57,614 nucleotides of DNA, taken from IMG/VR virus record IMGVR_UViG_3300027833_000060, positions 1 to 57,614 of that record. One strand, 5' to 3'. Source of the DNA: a virus. The notes under the pieces were generated by a model. It was not told where the DNA came from. It worked only from the letters and a program-made list of their open reading frames with translations, and made no database searches. The first letter of the stretch is position 1, and each line of letters opens with the position of its first letter. The translations under genes were made by a program, and so were the position numbers. Of this stretch, positions 34,042-41,352 are shown piece after piece.

Positions 34042-34443
34042 TTATTTGCGACGGAAGTTAACGACCTGCGTTTCCGACCAGTTAATGCCGGGGGGTAGAT
34101 CGCCCTCGACGGTTTTAAACTGCTCAACCGCAGTCTTGTTTACACGCCGTTCCAACATCTCCCATGCGTCATTGGATCGTATGTGCTCTAGTATAGCGTC
34201 CCAGTCTGCCACCGTGGCAGATGAACGTGTAGTCCTGTAAGCAGTTCCAACGTCACGGGCAGATACATTGTCTATCCCTCTGTCTTGGAATCGCCGCAGA
34301 AACTCTACCTCAATCTTGTTTTGTTTACCTTTGTCTCCCGCGTCGTCTTCATCGTACAAAGCCTTACGCTCCGCACGTCGATCACGTAGAGCGATGAATA
34401 GTTTCAAACATGAAACGTCATCCAACTCTGAGATTTTCGCCAT
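34042..34443 (-). CDS. Conserved phage early protein (133 aa)
   Basis: Begins MAKISELDDVSCLKLFIALRDRRAERK and continues with FLRRFQDRGIDNVSARDVGTAYR and an end segment EGDLPPGINWSETQVVNFRRK. The TAYRTTR...VADWD and LPPGINW phrases occur in conserved proteins of podovirus early regions. A helical, charged protein located next to the SSB-like gene, it may be a replication or recombination accessory. It starts inside the 3' end of the AlpA-like gene. No catalytic residues are recognisable. Confidence 0.5.
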   Translation of the reverse strand: MAKISELDDVSCLKLFIALRDRRAERKALYDEDDAGDKGKQNKIEVEFLRRFQDRGIDNVSARDVGTAYRTTRSSATVADWDAILEHIRSNDAWEMLERRVNKTAVEQFKTVEGDLPPGINWSETQVVNFRRK

Positions 34444-34621
34444 TGTTGTTCTCCTTTTTAGCAGTTAGCCAGTTGTCAATATCCTCTTCGTCCCACCGCA
34501 AGACTTTCTGCGAAACCTTTATTGGTTGGGGGAAGCTCGTCTCTCTTCGTCGCAACGCTGGGAGCGCTGCTTTGGTAATGCCCAGTTTTTCAGATACCTC
34601 TTCAGGTCTAAGCAAGTTCAT
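34418..34621 (-). CDS. AlpA/excisionase-type helix-turn-helix regulator (67 aa)
   Basis: ATG 34621 is chosen; GAGG lies seven bases upstream, and the longer frame has no support and would overlap the promoter. The product is a MerR/AlpA-like winged helix: MNLLRPEEVSEKLGITKAAL, RRRETSFPQPIKVSQKVLRWDEEDIDNWL. Such proteins act as transcription regulators or as excisionases that direct integrase. It is the first gene behind the promoter at 34654-34682, which carries two operator sites, so it may be both regulated by and part of the lysis-lysogeny circuit. Confidence 0.75.
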   Translation of the reverse strand: MNLLRPEEVSEKLGITKAALPALRRRETSFPQPIKVSQKVLRWDEEDIDNWLTAKKENNNGENLRVG

Positions 34622-34638
34622 ATTTATACCTCTGTATG

Positions 34639-34684
34639 TGTTTACTTGTAAACAGATTAGTCCATATACGTTCACCTGTCAAGC
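34639..34684 (-). promoter_or_regulatory. Minus-strand promoter with two operator palindromes before the AlpA-like gene
   Basis: On the minus strand the -35 TTGACA (34682-34677) is followed after 17 bases by TAATCT (34659-34654). A perfect-arm palindrome TGTTTAC-TT-GTAAACA (34639-34654) covers the end of the -10 and the start site. A weaker copy CGTTCAC-CT-GTCAAGC (34669-34684) covers the -35. The TGA stop of the upstream helicase gene lies inside the -35 hexamer. Confidence 0.75.
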
Positions 34685-36250
34685 CATGACAGAATCACGA
34701 TGTGCTTTTACTTCGTCGAGTAGTGCACCCTGCATCTTCTGTTTGTTACGAAGACGGGAATAGATGCGCTTCTCTACTGGAGTACCTTCGAGCATTATGA
34801 TGAAGTTGTTCATCTTCTGGCCGGGTCTATTGATCCGACCGTTAGCCTGCTCGAACGTTTCGTTAGACGTCACACATGAATACCATACGATGGTAGATGC
34901 GGATGTCAGCGTTAGCCCGTGGGACATAGCGGCAGGTTGCGCCACGATGACCTTTGGGTCTTTGCTCTTCTGGAACGCGCCGAATATCCGGTCACGATCA
35001 TCTTTCTTAACGCCGCCGTAGATCATCTCAACTGAGAAGTCCTTGCTGAGTTCTTCAGCGACCATGCGTACCGAACTAACGTAGGGTACAAACACGATGA
35101 CCTTGCCCTCTGCTTGGCGTACGATCTCGCGGGTCTCTTCAATCCTCGGCGACGACGGTATAGTCACCTCTTTCTTATCGTTGGAGTAGACTACGCCACA
35201 GGCGATCTGGACTAACTTGCCCATCTTGACCGCTTCGTTGACTGCTGTGATCTCACCTTCGTCAGCCTCGGTGCGCATCCTAGCAACCATCTCTTTGTAG
35301 GCTTTATTCTGTTCCTTAGTTAAAGCTACCTGTCGAGTCTCGTACATAAGCGGAGGTAGGTCAACGCATTCGTCACGAGTAAAGCGCACCGATGGTTGCA
35401 TGACCTCACGTACGATGTCTGTAGCGTCAGGCTTTGGTATCCACGAGAACTGCGATAGCTGTCGCATCACTTGTCCCTTGAACCGATTAAAGTACGGCGG
35501 CACATTGTTAGGCGAGATCAATCTACACTGCGCCCAAGCGTCTGTTGGGTTATTAGGCGTTGGTGTGCCAGTCATACCCCAACAAGCACGGGCAGGTTTC
35601 TGTCGGTTAACTACCTTATTGATAGCCTTCCATCTGTCTGTCCCTGCGTTACGTGCGGCCTGTGCAATCTCATCGACAATGATTAAGTCAATGTCCGGAC
35701 GATCAGCTAGTATAGGTTCTATAATTTGCAGGCCGTCGTGGTTAATGATGTACACGTCGACGTCGGTGTTCAGTAGTTTAATACGCTTCTGCTTCGAGCC
35801 GTGCAGTACTGCGTACTCAAGGTGGGGGAAGTGTTGAAACACCTCATCGGCCCACGTACGTTCTAGTGTCGATAGTGGGGAAACCACTAAGACCTTATGC
35901 AGATGACCAATACTGCGCAGATAGTCATAGGCCCACAGCGACGCAAGCGACTTACCAGTACCGAGTTCAGATAAGTTGAACGCACGGTCATACATAGATA
36001 AGAATGCGGCTGCTTCCCGTTGTGCTTCGAATGGCTTGTAGCGTCCGGGCCAGTCGTAGTACTCACGTATTGGGGCAGGGGGTTCAAACCCCAAGTTGCG
36101 TAGTACTTTAGTCTCTGTAAGCCTGTGAGGCACCATCACGTATGGTATGCCTTTAACTGTAAACTGCTTAGCCGTTGGTATTACATTTGTTATACGGTCG
36201 GGGTCACGGCTTTTAAGTAGTAGGGCTTTTTTCTTTTTGTGAACTAGCAC
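34679..36250 (-). CDS. SNF2/DEAD-type superfamily 2 helicase (523 aa)
   Basis: GTG start with AGGAG eight bases upstream. Helicase motifs are in order: NLSELGTGKSLAS (motif I, near residue 97), VVSPLSTLERTW (Ia), LIIVDEIAQAARN (II, near 190; DEIA in place of DEAH/DEAD), GMTGTPTPN (III, near 225), then in the second domain VIVFVPYVSSV, IYGGVKKDDR, AAMSHGLTLTSAST and FEQANGRINRPGQ (VI), which is SNF2-like. It translocates on double-stranded DNA by family knowledge, and probably works in phage replication or recombination. The 5' end overlaps the DUF3310 gene by 38 bases. Confidence 0.87.
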   Translation of the reverse strand: MLVHKKKKALLLKSRDPDRITNVIPTAKQFTVKGIPYVMVPHRLTETKVLRNLGFEPPAPIREYYDWPGRYKPFEAQREAAAFLSMYDRAFNLSELGTGKSLASLWAYDYLRSIGHLHKVLVVSPLSTLERTWADEVFQHFPHLEYAVLHGSKQKRIKLLNTDVDVYIINHDGLQIIEPILADRPDIDLIIVDEIAQAARNAGTDRWKAINKVVNRQKPARACWGMTGTPTPNNPTDAWAQCRLISPNNVPPYFNRFKGQVMRQLSQFSWIPKPDATDIVREVMQPSVRFTRDECVDLPPLMYETRQVALTKEQNKAYKEMVARMRTEADEGEITAVNEAVKMGKLVQIACGVVYSNDKKEVTIPSSPRIEETREIVRQAEGKVIVFVPYVSSVRMVAEELSKDFSVEMIYGGVKKDDRDRIFGAFQKSKDPKVIVAQPAAMSHGLTLTSASTIVWYSCVTSNETFEQANGRINRPGQKMNNFIIMLEGTPVEKRIYSRLRNKQKMQGALLDEVKAHRDSVMA

Positions 36251-36611
36251 GTGGCGTCTCCTCGTTGTTTCCTAAATCAATCTGGCGAATGCGTTCGTCG
36301 CAGATGTGTTTGATCTTCTCGTAGTCGAGACGTCTTTCATTAGGTTTATGACGGAGGATACGCTTCACTATGTCAGCGTCCCACGGGTTAAGGTCATACT
36401 CCAACCAGATGTCCCATGGTTGAATCTTGTGTTTGGCGTAATCTGATTGCCCCACATTGTACTTACGTGTTAACAGATGGTTGACCTCAATGTGGTCTAT
36501 GTACCACTGTGCATCTACCTCTTGTATGTCGCAGTTCATCGCTAAATCTGCGGCGTCCGTCGTAGCACCGTGCTTCAACAGGTATGCCTGTATCCGTTCT
36601 TCTTGGTTCAT
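36213..36611 (-). CDS. DUF3310-like protein (132 aa)
   Basis: ATG 36611 has GGGGAAG upstream and overlaps the HNH stop by four bases. The N-terminal 60 residues resemble a small winged-helix (EERIQAYLLKHGATTDAADLAMNC). The C-terminal part has YAKHKIQPWDIWLEYDLNPWDADIVKRILRH and RLDYEKIKHICDERI, the DUF3310 pattern known from T7 gp1.7-type nucleotide kinases and many other phage proteins. Enzyme activity is not proven for most members. It belongs to the nuclease / helicase segment of the early operon. Confidence 0.6.
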   Translation of the reverse strand: MNQEERIQAYLLKHGATTDAADLAMNCDIQEVDAQWYIDHIEVNHLLTRKYNVGQSDYAKHKIQPWDIWLEYDLNPWDADIVKRILRHKPNERRLDYEKIKHICDERIRQIDLGNNEETPRASSQKEKSPTT

Positions 36612-36883
36612 ACTTTCTTCCCCTTCGTGTACATGTCGGGGTGCTTCTTGCGCCACGCTTGGTTCTTGGCGGCGGCTACCACACGAGTGTTTGACTTCTT
36701 AGTACTACCACCTTTGTCTAAGGGCTTCTTGTGGTCGACGTGTGTACCGTCCCCCTTAGTAGCGCGGCCATCGGCGATAGCCTCACGACGTGCCTTGTTG
36801 TTAGCAACGCGTTTTGCCTGCACTTTCGGCTTCTTGTTGTAAGCCGCCTTAGTCTTTAATTCCTGCTTCGATGACTTTGTCAT
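36608..36883 (-). CDS. HNH endonuclease (91 aa)
   Basis: A Lys/Arg-rich N-terminus is followed by GTHVDHKKPLDKGGSTKKSNTRVV and KNQAWRKKH, the compact HNH pattern (DH...PL..GG....N). Cys pairs for a structural zinc are absent. It overlaps the VRR-NUC gene by 35 bases and the DUF3310 gene by four. Stand-alone HNH proteins next to terminase or replication genes can nick DNA during packaging or act as homing nucleases. Its embedding in a coupled operon favours a phage function. Confidence 0.72.
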   Translation of the reverse strand: MTKSSKQELKTKAAYNKKPKVQAKRVANNKARREAIADGRATKGDGTHVDHKKPLDKGGSTKKSNTRVVAAAKNQAWRKKHPDMYTKGKKV

Positions 36884-37163
36884 GTATGGCCTCCTTCATT
36901 TGTTCAACGTCGTCGACAACAAGTGCTAACCCGTAAGCACGTTGTATGTCAGTAATTTCCCGTTCCTGATTAGCAGTCACGTTCTTTATCTTGCCCGGAG
37001 CCTTCGTCTCAAAAGCCATGAACAAACCCTTGTGGCACACCAGTATATCAGGGCAACCTACACGCCCCATGCCATTGGATACGGGCATGTAGTACCAAGC
37101 CCCTATCGCTTGTAGGTGTTCTTTACACTTCTTCTTAACTTTACCTTCTGGGGTCATACCCAT
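36849..37163 (-). CDS. VRR-NUC domain nuclease (104 aa)
   Basis: A stand-alone VRR-NUC (PF08774-like) protein: TPEGKVKKKCKEHLQAIGAWYY, GRVGCPDILVCHKGLFMAFETKAPG and LTANQEREI-like segment near residues 60-70. The PD and ExK residues (GCPDIL ... FETK) are the catalytic PD-(D/E)xK set. Phage members cut Holliday junctions or branched DNA. The ATG shares one base with the preceding stop (TAATG). With the neighbouring HNH and Cas4/RecB-like genes it forms a compact nuclease group. Confidence 0.82.
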   Translation of the reverse strand: MGMTPEGKVKKKCKEHLQAIGAWYYMPVSNGMGRVGCPDILVCHKGLFMAFETKAPGKIKNVTANQEREITDIQRAYGLALVVDDVEQMKEAIHDKVIEAGIKD

Positions 37164-37324
37164 TAGTGCTGTATCTCCTGTAGGTAGTCGCCATACAGAG
37201 CCACATACTGCTCAAGGCGGATAAGTAGTTCTAATTCCACGGTAGTTACGCGATCTAAATTAGTCACGTAGGTCACAAGCTCTTCGTTAGTTAGAGCGGT
37301 AATGTCTTTAATCTCATATGCCAC
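37163..37324 (-). CDS. Small acidic helical protein (53 aa)
   Basis: GTG at 37324 with CAGGGA upstream is preferred to a longer frame whose N-terminus looks random. The product (AYEIKDITALTNEELVTYVT, then LDRVTTVELELLIRLEQYV) is acidic and helical. It is translationally coupled to the VRR-NUC gene. No family is recognised. Confidence 0.5.
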   Translation of the reverse strand: MAYEIKDITALTNEELVTYVTNLDRVTTVELELLIRLEQYVALYGDYLQEIQH

Positions 37325-37377
37325 AATATTCCCTGAATTCTGTCTGGCACCTATAGTCGCCGACTTTCTGTATCTTA

Positions 37378-38043
37378 TTAAACACCGCAAAACTCACATA
37401 GTTTACGGCCCACTGGGCACCAGTTCTTACATAAGCCCGAGGGCTTTGGCGTCCACTTATCTTCGGTATGTGCTATTGCTAAGCGTTTTAATCTAGGCAT
37501 AAACTCATTCCATATCTCCGGAAGCTGCTCACGCGTGAACACCTCCTTGTCAAACTCACCAGACTTTAACCAGATGAACCCTGTCGTCACTTTATCTATC
37601 CACGGGTATATAGCAAAAGCCAGTGCCGCGAATAACATCAACTGGTCTGTGTCAGGCTTACGTTTGCCTGTCTTCCAATCAAGGAGGTATGCACGATCAG
37701 AGCCAACTACGCCTATGTCAATAATTCCTCTCACCCAGACATCTTTTGCCATCCAAGTGGTCGGACGAAAGCTGCGATCAAGGGCAATACGTTCCTCAAT
37801 AACGCGCCTACCTTCATAAGATAGTATCTTCTTAACGTACCTTTCGTACTTCTTGAGGTTAGCAGGTAGTGGCTTACCGTCGCGAGCGAACAGTTCCAAC
37901 GCCTTGTGTACCTCGTTACCCCAGAGTGTGGCTTCTGTCTGGGGTTCTTTTACCTGCCTTGTCACCCTTGTTAACTCGAACCGACGAGGGCAGGTTTCAA
38001 ACGCGGTAAGAGCCGAATAGCTCCACGCTTTTTTTAATTCCAC
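37378..38043 (-). CDS. PD-(D/E)XK exonuclease, Cas4/RecB-like (221 aa)
   Basis: GTG start with AAAGGAG upstream. The motifs of Cas4/RecB nucleases are present: SYSALTAFETCPRRFEL (first Cys), GNEVHKALELF (His), VRGIIDIGVV (Asp), LLDWKTGKRKPDTDQLMLF (DWKTG and QL), and a C-terminal cluster CKNWCPVGRKLCEFC. The four cysteines could hold an Fe-S cluster. It probably resects DNA ends in phage recombination or replication. It overlaps the preceding gene by ten bases. Confidence 0.85.
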   Translation of the reverse strand: MELKKAWSYSALTAFETCPRRFELTRVTRQVKEPQTEATLWGNEVHKALELFARDGKPLPANLKKYERYVKKILSYEGRRVIEERIALDRSFRPTTWMAKDVWVRGIIDIGVVGSDRAYLLDWKTGKRKPDTDQLMLFAALAFAIYPWIDKVTTGFIWLKSGEFDKEVFTREQLPEIWNEFMPRLKRLAIAHTEDKWTPKPSGLCKNWCPVGRKLCEFCGV

Positions 38044-38609
38044 GGTGGTAGTTCTCCTTTGTATATCTCTGTGTCTATTATATCCCAGAATTCTAGTAGC
38101 AGTTCGGTTCGTAGCTCTGTCTCCAGATGCTTTTGTTTTAACCTAGTGCGCTGTATTTCTAGGAACGCCAGACGCCGTTGCGCCCATTTGTGTTCAAGTT
38201 CGGCCATCCATTGCAGTCGCTTTGTGTAAGGTATTTCACCGTACAGTTCTTCTGCTTTGGCAGTGGCTCTCGCTATTCGTTCGCGCCGTGCAGTTTGGAC
38301 GTAGCGTCCGTTAATACGGCGGTATATAGCTTGAACCTCCGTGTATTGGAGACTCCTCCTGTCAAAATTATCTCGTATCTCTACGAGGTACTGCGTAAAT
38401 CCTTCCAGATTATGGCTGTATGCTTCTATCAGTGGCTTCAAAAACTCATGCGCCTTCGGTAGTAAGAAGACCTCTGGGTTACTTGCGTAACTTGTCATGT
38501 GTTTGTCTGTTATTATTAACCAATCGTTTACTTTATCTGGATTTCTTAGCAGTGTTTCAGTGACACTGGATACCGGACTCTCGTCAAAGTTATCAACCTT
38601 GATGCCCAT
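38034..38609 (-). CDS. Hypothetical helical early protein (191 aa)
   Basis: ATG 38609 (MGIKVDNFDESPVSSVTETLL) is preferred to an upstream frame. The protein is helical and charged with a basic centre (VQTARRERIARATAKAEELYG) and an end rich in Glu, Leu and Arg. It is placed between DNA polymerase and the Cas4-like nuclease, with which it overlaps by ten bases. No family is recognised. A role in DNA metabolism follows from context only. Confidence 0.5.
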   Translation of the reverse strand: MGIKVDNFDESPVSSVTETLLRNPDKVNDWLIITDKHMTSYASNPEVFLLPKAHEFLKPLIEAYSHNLEGFTQYLVEIRDNFDRRSLQYTEVQAIYRRINGRYVQTARRERIARATAKAEELYGEIPYTKRLQWMAELEHKWAQRRLAFLEIQRTRLKQKHLETELRTELLLEFWDIIDTEIYKGELPPWN

Positions 38610-38818
38610 AGTAATACTCTCATTCCCCCGCAGGTATAAATCTTGGCGCACTGTATCGCGCCTAGCGTTAAATTCAATTTGTTATTGTTCCCGTTGTATA
38701 CGGCTGTCGGTGGGCCGACAGGGGGGTTTATCCAATTGCAGAGGAGGCTCCACCCGTCCACGGCGTGGCTGACTAGGCGGTACATAGACTTAACTTTTAA
38801 TAATAGTGATTCTCTCAT
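38546..38818 (-). CDS. Possible small protein with strong ribosome site and structured coding region (90 aa)
   Basis: The ATG at 38818 follows AAGGAGATATAA, one of the best ribosome sites of the early block. The first 50 residues (MRESLLLKVKSMYRLVSHAV, then NWINPPVGPPTAVYNG) look protein-like but the end overlaps the next gene by 64 bases and appears poor. The DNA contains a perfect 7-bp hairpin CTGTCGG-CCCA-CCGACAG and other short inverted repeats. It could be a leader ORF, a structured RNA, or a gene with a frameshift. Confidence 0.35.
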   Translation of the reverse strand: MRESLLLKVKSMYRLVSHAVDGWSLLCNWINPPVGPPTAVYNGNNNKLNLTLGAIQCAKIYTCGGMRVLLWASRLITLTRVRYPVSLKHC

Positions 38819-38836
38819 TTATATCTCCTTTGAACT

Positions 38837-38852
38837 TGCTTACATGTATATA
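38837..38852. promoter_or_regulatory. Weak operator-like site TGCTTAC-AT-GTATATA
   Basis: Left arm fits the dispersed palindrome family at six of seven positions; the right arm is poor. It overlaps a possible minus-strand -10 (TATATA) and lies 19 bases upstream of the start at 38818. No good -35 is seen. Listed as a weak member. Confidence 0.35.
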
Positions 38853-38899
38853 ACATAGAACGACACCATCTGTACACATTTTTACAGATTCGAAAAGTC

Positions 38900-40819
38900 T
38901 TATTTTGCGTCACCATATGTATCCGCAATGTCTCCCTCACTCCATGTAATTAGCTCGGGCCACCATACAGGGGGCGTTCTCATTACTTGTTGCACTACAT
39001 CTAGTATTCGTACTGCGTCATCTTCAGGGACAACATAAACCAACTCATCGTGCACCATCAGCGCAGGATTTAAACCAGTAATCTGTTGTACTGTTAACGC
39101 ATTGTCGGCGATTACACATCGAGCGAGGTGCTGTACTATGTTCTCATCTATTTTCCCTGCGTATATTCTGGCCTTGTTACGACCATGTCCGTACACAAAC
39201 TCCATACGGTTATCGTCTTCGTTGCGTTCCGTCCTTAGACTTGGGTAACGAATGATTCCTTTGGGTGTTTGTAATCCGACAGGGGTAGGGACAACCATGC
39301 CCCATGGATCGACGGCAACACTGGTTTCACCACGCATGATCGTTGGCAGTACGTTGTGACACGTTCGCCACCCTTGAGTGATCTCGTAGTACTGTGAGCG
39401 CCACTTGTCGACGATGTCACGGCTTTCGTTCTCATCTAATTCAACCCCGCCCATGATCTTTGCGACGGTCATAAATGTCTTCCACCCTGCGCCGAACCCT
39501 AGTCCGAGGTGCGCAACCTTACCGACCTGTCGTTGTTGCTTGGTTACTTCGTCAAACGGGACGTTGTATAATCTACTGGCGAAGTCCTTATACAGATCAG
39601 CTTTCTCAGGGTCAGCCTTGAACATTGCTACGCTAGACGGGACTTGCCATAGGAAGTGGTTGACGCGTAGCTCGATCCCGGAAAGGTCTGCGACGACGAC
39701 TTTGTGGCCCGGTGGGGCGACGAGCGACTTACGCAGTGCATCCGATGGACGTGGGTTATATGGGTTAACACGTGGTAAATTCTGTGGGTTGTAACCCCAA
39801 CCACTCCAACGCCCAGTCGTATCTGCGCCGTAATACTTTAACGGGATAGGGACTTGTGACTTTGGGTGTGCACCGGCGGCGGCAAGGAACGCTTGGATAC
39901 GGGTCTGTAATATAGTCGACTTCGCGTCGAGGCGGGCCGCAGCGGCGGATGCGACGACGGGGTCTTGGTGCTCCTGCAAAGCTAGGAAGTCTTCATCCGT
40001 CTTGGCCAAGGCAGGAATGTCTTTACCAGTGCGCGGCGAGACTTTAAGTGGCACCTCCACACCTAGCGTTTGCAGGAACGTAGCAAATTTAGCAGCAGAC
40101 GATAATACTTTCAACACCGCTGCAATGTTTTCGTCCTCACTTACCAGTGGGTCATACACGTCCATCGTCTTCGCCGCCTCGAGCATAGCCTTCTGTCGAC
40201 GTATGCTTTCTTCTTCTAGTGTGCGGTGTAGTAGATCAAGGTCAGCATCAAACTGTGGCTCGATCAACATACGTATAGTCATGTCGACTAACTTGACCTC
40301 TTCTCGACGGGTCTGCGGTATTAGTTTGCGTAGCAGTGCATAGCATTGGTCCGTGTCAGCGGCGTTGTACGTACACATGTCAGCAACTTCTTGTTCAGTA
40401 AAATCACTGAGATGCCTACCTTTGGTTGCGAGTAGGGCAGATTGATCTTTGCGACCTAACCCGTAGTGCTCTACTAACTTAAACAGTGATAAGCCAACGT
40501 CCTTGGCGTGAATGGGGCGTGCCATTGCAAGCGTACAACCCCACAGCTTAGGTTTTATTCCAAGCCTCCACGACAGGATCATGGCATCAAAGCCAGACAG
40601 ATTATGCCCGACGACCCAGTAGTCTGCCCAGTCAACGCTATCAACGTAAGCCTGCACCGCGTCCTCGCCGACGATGACAACTGATGAGTCGTCGCCGTGC
40701 TTGAACGAACAAGAAATTATCTCGGTGTCAGGGTGCATACAATACGCAATAGGTGACATCTTGGTCAGAGAGTGCGTTACACTCCAGTAGGTCTCAAGAT
40801 CGACGGTACATATTTTCAT
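38900..40819 (-). CDS. DNA polymerase, family A, with 3'-5' exonuclease domain (639 aa)
   Basis: ATG 40819 has AAGGAG seven bases upstream; the longer frame is rejected. The exonuclease motifs are TVDLETYW (D7, E9), VVGHNLSGFDAMIL and YNAADTDQCYAL. Polymerase motif A is VVADLSGIELR (catalytic D378), motif B is RQVGKVAHLGLGFG (K434) and motif C is MVHDELVYVV (D591, E592). The position matching Phe762 of E. coli Pol I is Leu (L438), a variant noted in marine phage polymerases and proposed to go with temperate lifestyles. The position of Tyr766 is Phe. This is the phage replicase, working with the primase-helicase and SSB-like protein. There is no 5'-3' exonuclease domain. Confidence 0.95.
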   Translation of the reverse strand: MKICTVDLETYWSVTHSLTKMSPIAYCMHPDTEIISCSFKHGDDSSVVIVGEDAVQAYVDSVDWADYWVVGHNLSGFDAMILSWRLGIKPKLWGCTLAMARPIHAKDVGLSLFKLVEHYGLGRKDQSALLATKGRHLSDFTEQEVADMCTYNAADTDQCYALLRKLIPQTRREEVKLVDMTIRMLIEPQFDADLDLLHRTLEEESIRRQKAMLEAAKTMDVYDPLVSEDENIAAVLKVLSSAAKFATFLQTLGVEVPLKVSPRTGKDIPALAKTDEDFLALQEHQDPVVASAAAARLDAKSTILQTRIQAFLAAAGAHPKSQVPIPLKYYGADTTGRWSGWGYNPQNLPRVNPYNPRPSDALRKSLVAPPGHKVVVADLSGIELRVNHFLWQVPSSVAMFKADPEKADLYKDFASRLYNVPFDEVTKQQRQVGKVAHLGLGFGAGWKTFMTVAKIMGGVELDENESRDIVDKWRSQYYEITQGWRTCHNVLPTIMRGETSVAVDPWGMVVPTPVGLQTPKGIIRYPSLRTERNEDDNRMEFVYGHGRNKARIYAGKIDENIVQHLARCVIADNALTVQQITGLNPALMVHDELVYVVPEDDAVRILDVVQQVMRTPPVWWPELITWSEGDIADTYGDAK

Positions 40820-40830
40820 GGTATAACTCC

Positions 40831-41196
40831 TTATGGATTGACCGCCCACATGACGACCGCTACGATGACAACAAGAGCCGCAATTTGTGCGAGCTTGCAT
40901 TGTTTCTTCGCCTTGAGTAGTTCAGCTTCTAATTGCTCAATACGCACTTTTGCGTCCGGAATTACGAGCGACGGTTTGCGCGTCGTTGGTTCCTTTTTGG
41001 CAACACTTGCTACGACGGGTTCTTTAAACGCGGTCTGCAACACGGGCTTCTTTTTCTTCTTTGCGTTCTTGCCCAGCGGCGTATTCAACGCTTTGTTTAC
41101 ACTCCACCCTAATTTATTCACTCGTTGAAATACGGTCGCAGGGGGTAGCCCTGCTTCACGTGCGAGTCTTGATAAATTTACTTTTTTATTAGCCAT
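40831..41196 (-). CDS. Helix-turn-helix protein with C-terminal membrane anchor (121 aa)
   Basis: AAGGAAAG precedes the ATG. Residues 1-45 form a putative HTH (VNLSRLAREAGLPPATVFQR, then VNKLGWSVNKAL) of the kind found next to homing endonuclease domains and in small phage regulators. A Lys-rich linker and an amphipathic helix (VRIEQLEAELLKAKKQCKLA) follow, then a hydrophobic C-terminal helix (IAALVVIVAVVMWAV). The predicted product is a tail-anchored DNA-binding protein. It may tether replicating DNA or a regulator at the membrane. The gene stands immediately before DNA polymerase. Confidence 0.6.
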   Translation of the reverse strand: MANKKVNLSRLAREAGLPPATVFQRVNKLGWSVNKALNTPLGKNAKKKKKPVLQTAFKEPVVASVAKKEPTTRKPSLVIPDAKVRIEQLEAELLKAKKQCKLAQIAALVVIVAVVMWAVNP

Positions 41197-41255
41197 AATA
41201 ACTTTCCTTATTAGTTAGTTTAAATGTTCCCGACGTTTGCCTGATTGCCGTTCTA

Positions 41256-41347
41256 AGTGGGTCTATGCTTCGTGACCGTGCTAACCGATCAGACATTCAC
41301 CCCAGATGCGTCGGGTCACCTGCACTCGGAGCGCACGGCCACCCACT
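41256..41347 (-). ncRNA. Candidate structured RNA element between two early genes
   Basis: In the 156-base gap three nested helices can form: AGTGGGT with ACCCACT (41256-41262, 41341-41347), GCCGTGC with GCACGGT (41339-41333, 41281-41275, minus strand), and CCGA with TCGG (41285-41288, 41326-41329). The middle helix has a G-U pair on the minus strand but an A-C mismatch on the plus strand, favouring a minus-strand RNA. No T-run follows. It could be a leader regulator or processing site for the operon. Confidence 0.45.
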
Positions 41348-41352
41348 CGAAT

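Noticed and set aside
40820-40900. 27-codon N-terminal extension of DNA polymerase
   Set aside because: Cys/His/Arg-rich and overlapping the 3' end of the HTH gene; the ATG at 40819 has a good ribosome site and directly starts the exonuclease motif.
41256-41347. tRNA gene suggested by a 7-bp outer stem
   Set aside because: No GTTCRA T-loop, no D-loop pattern and no plausible anticodon arm on either strand; kept as a general structured element.
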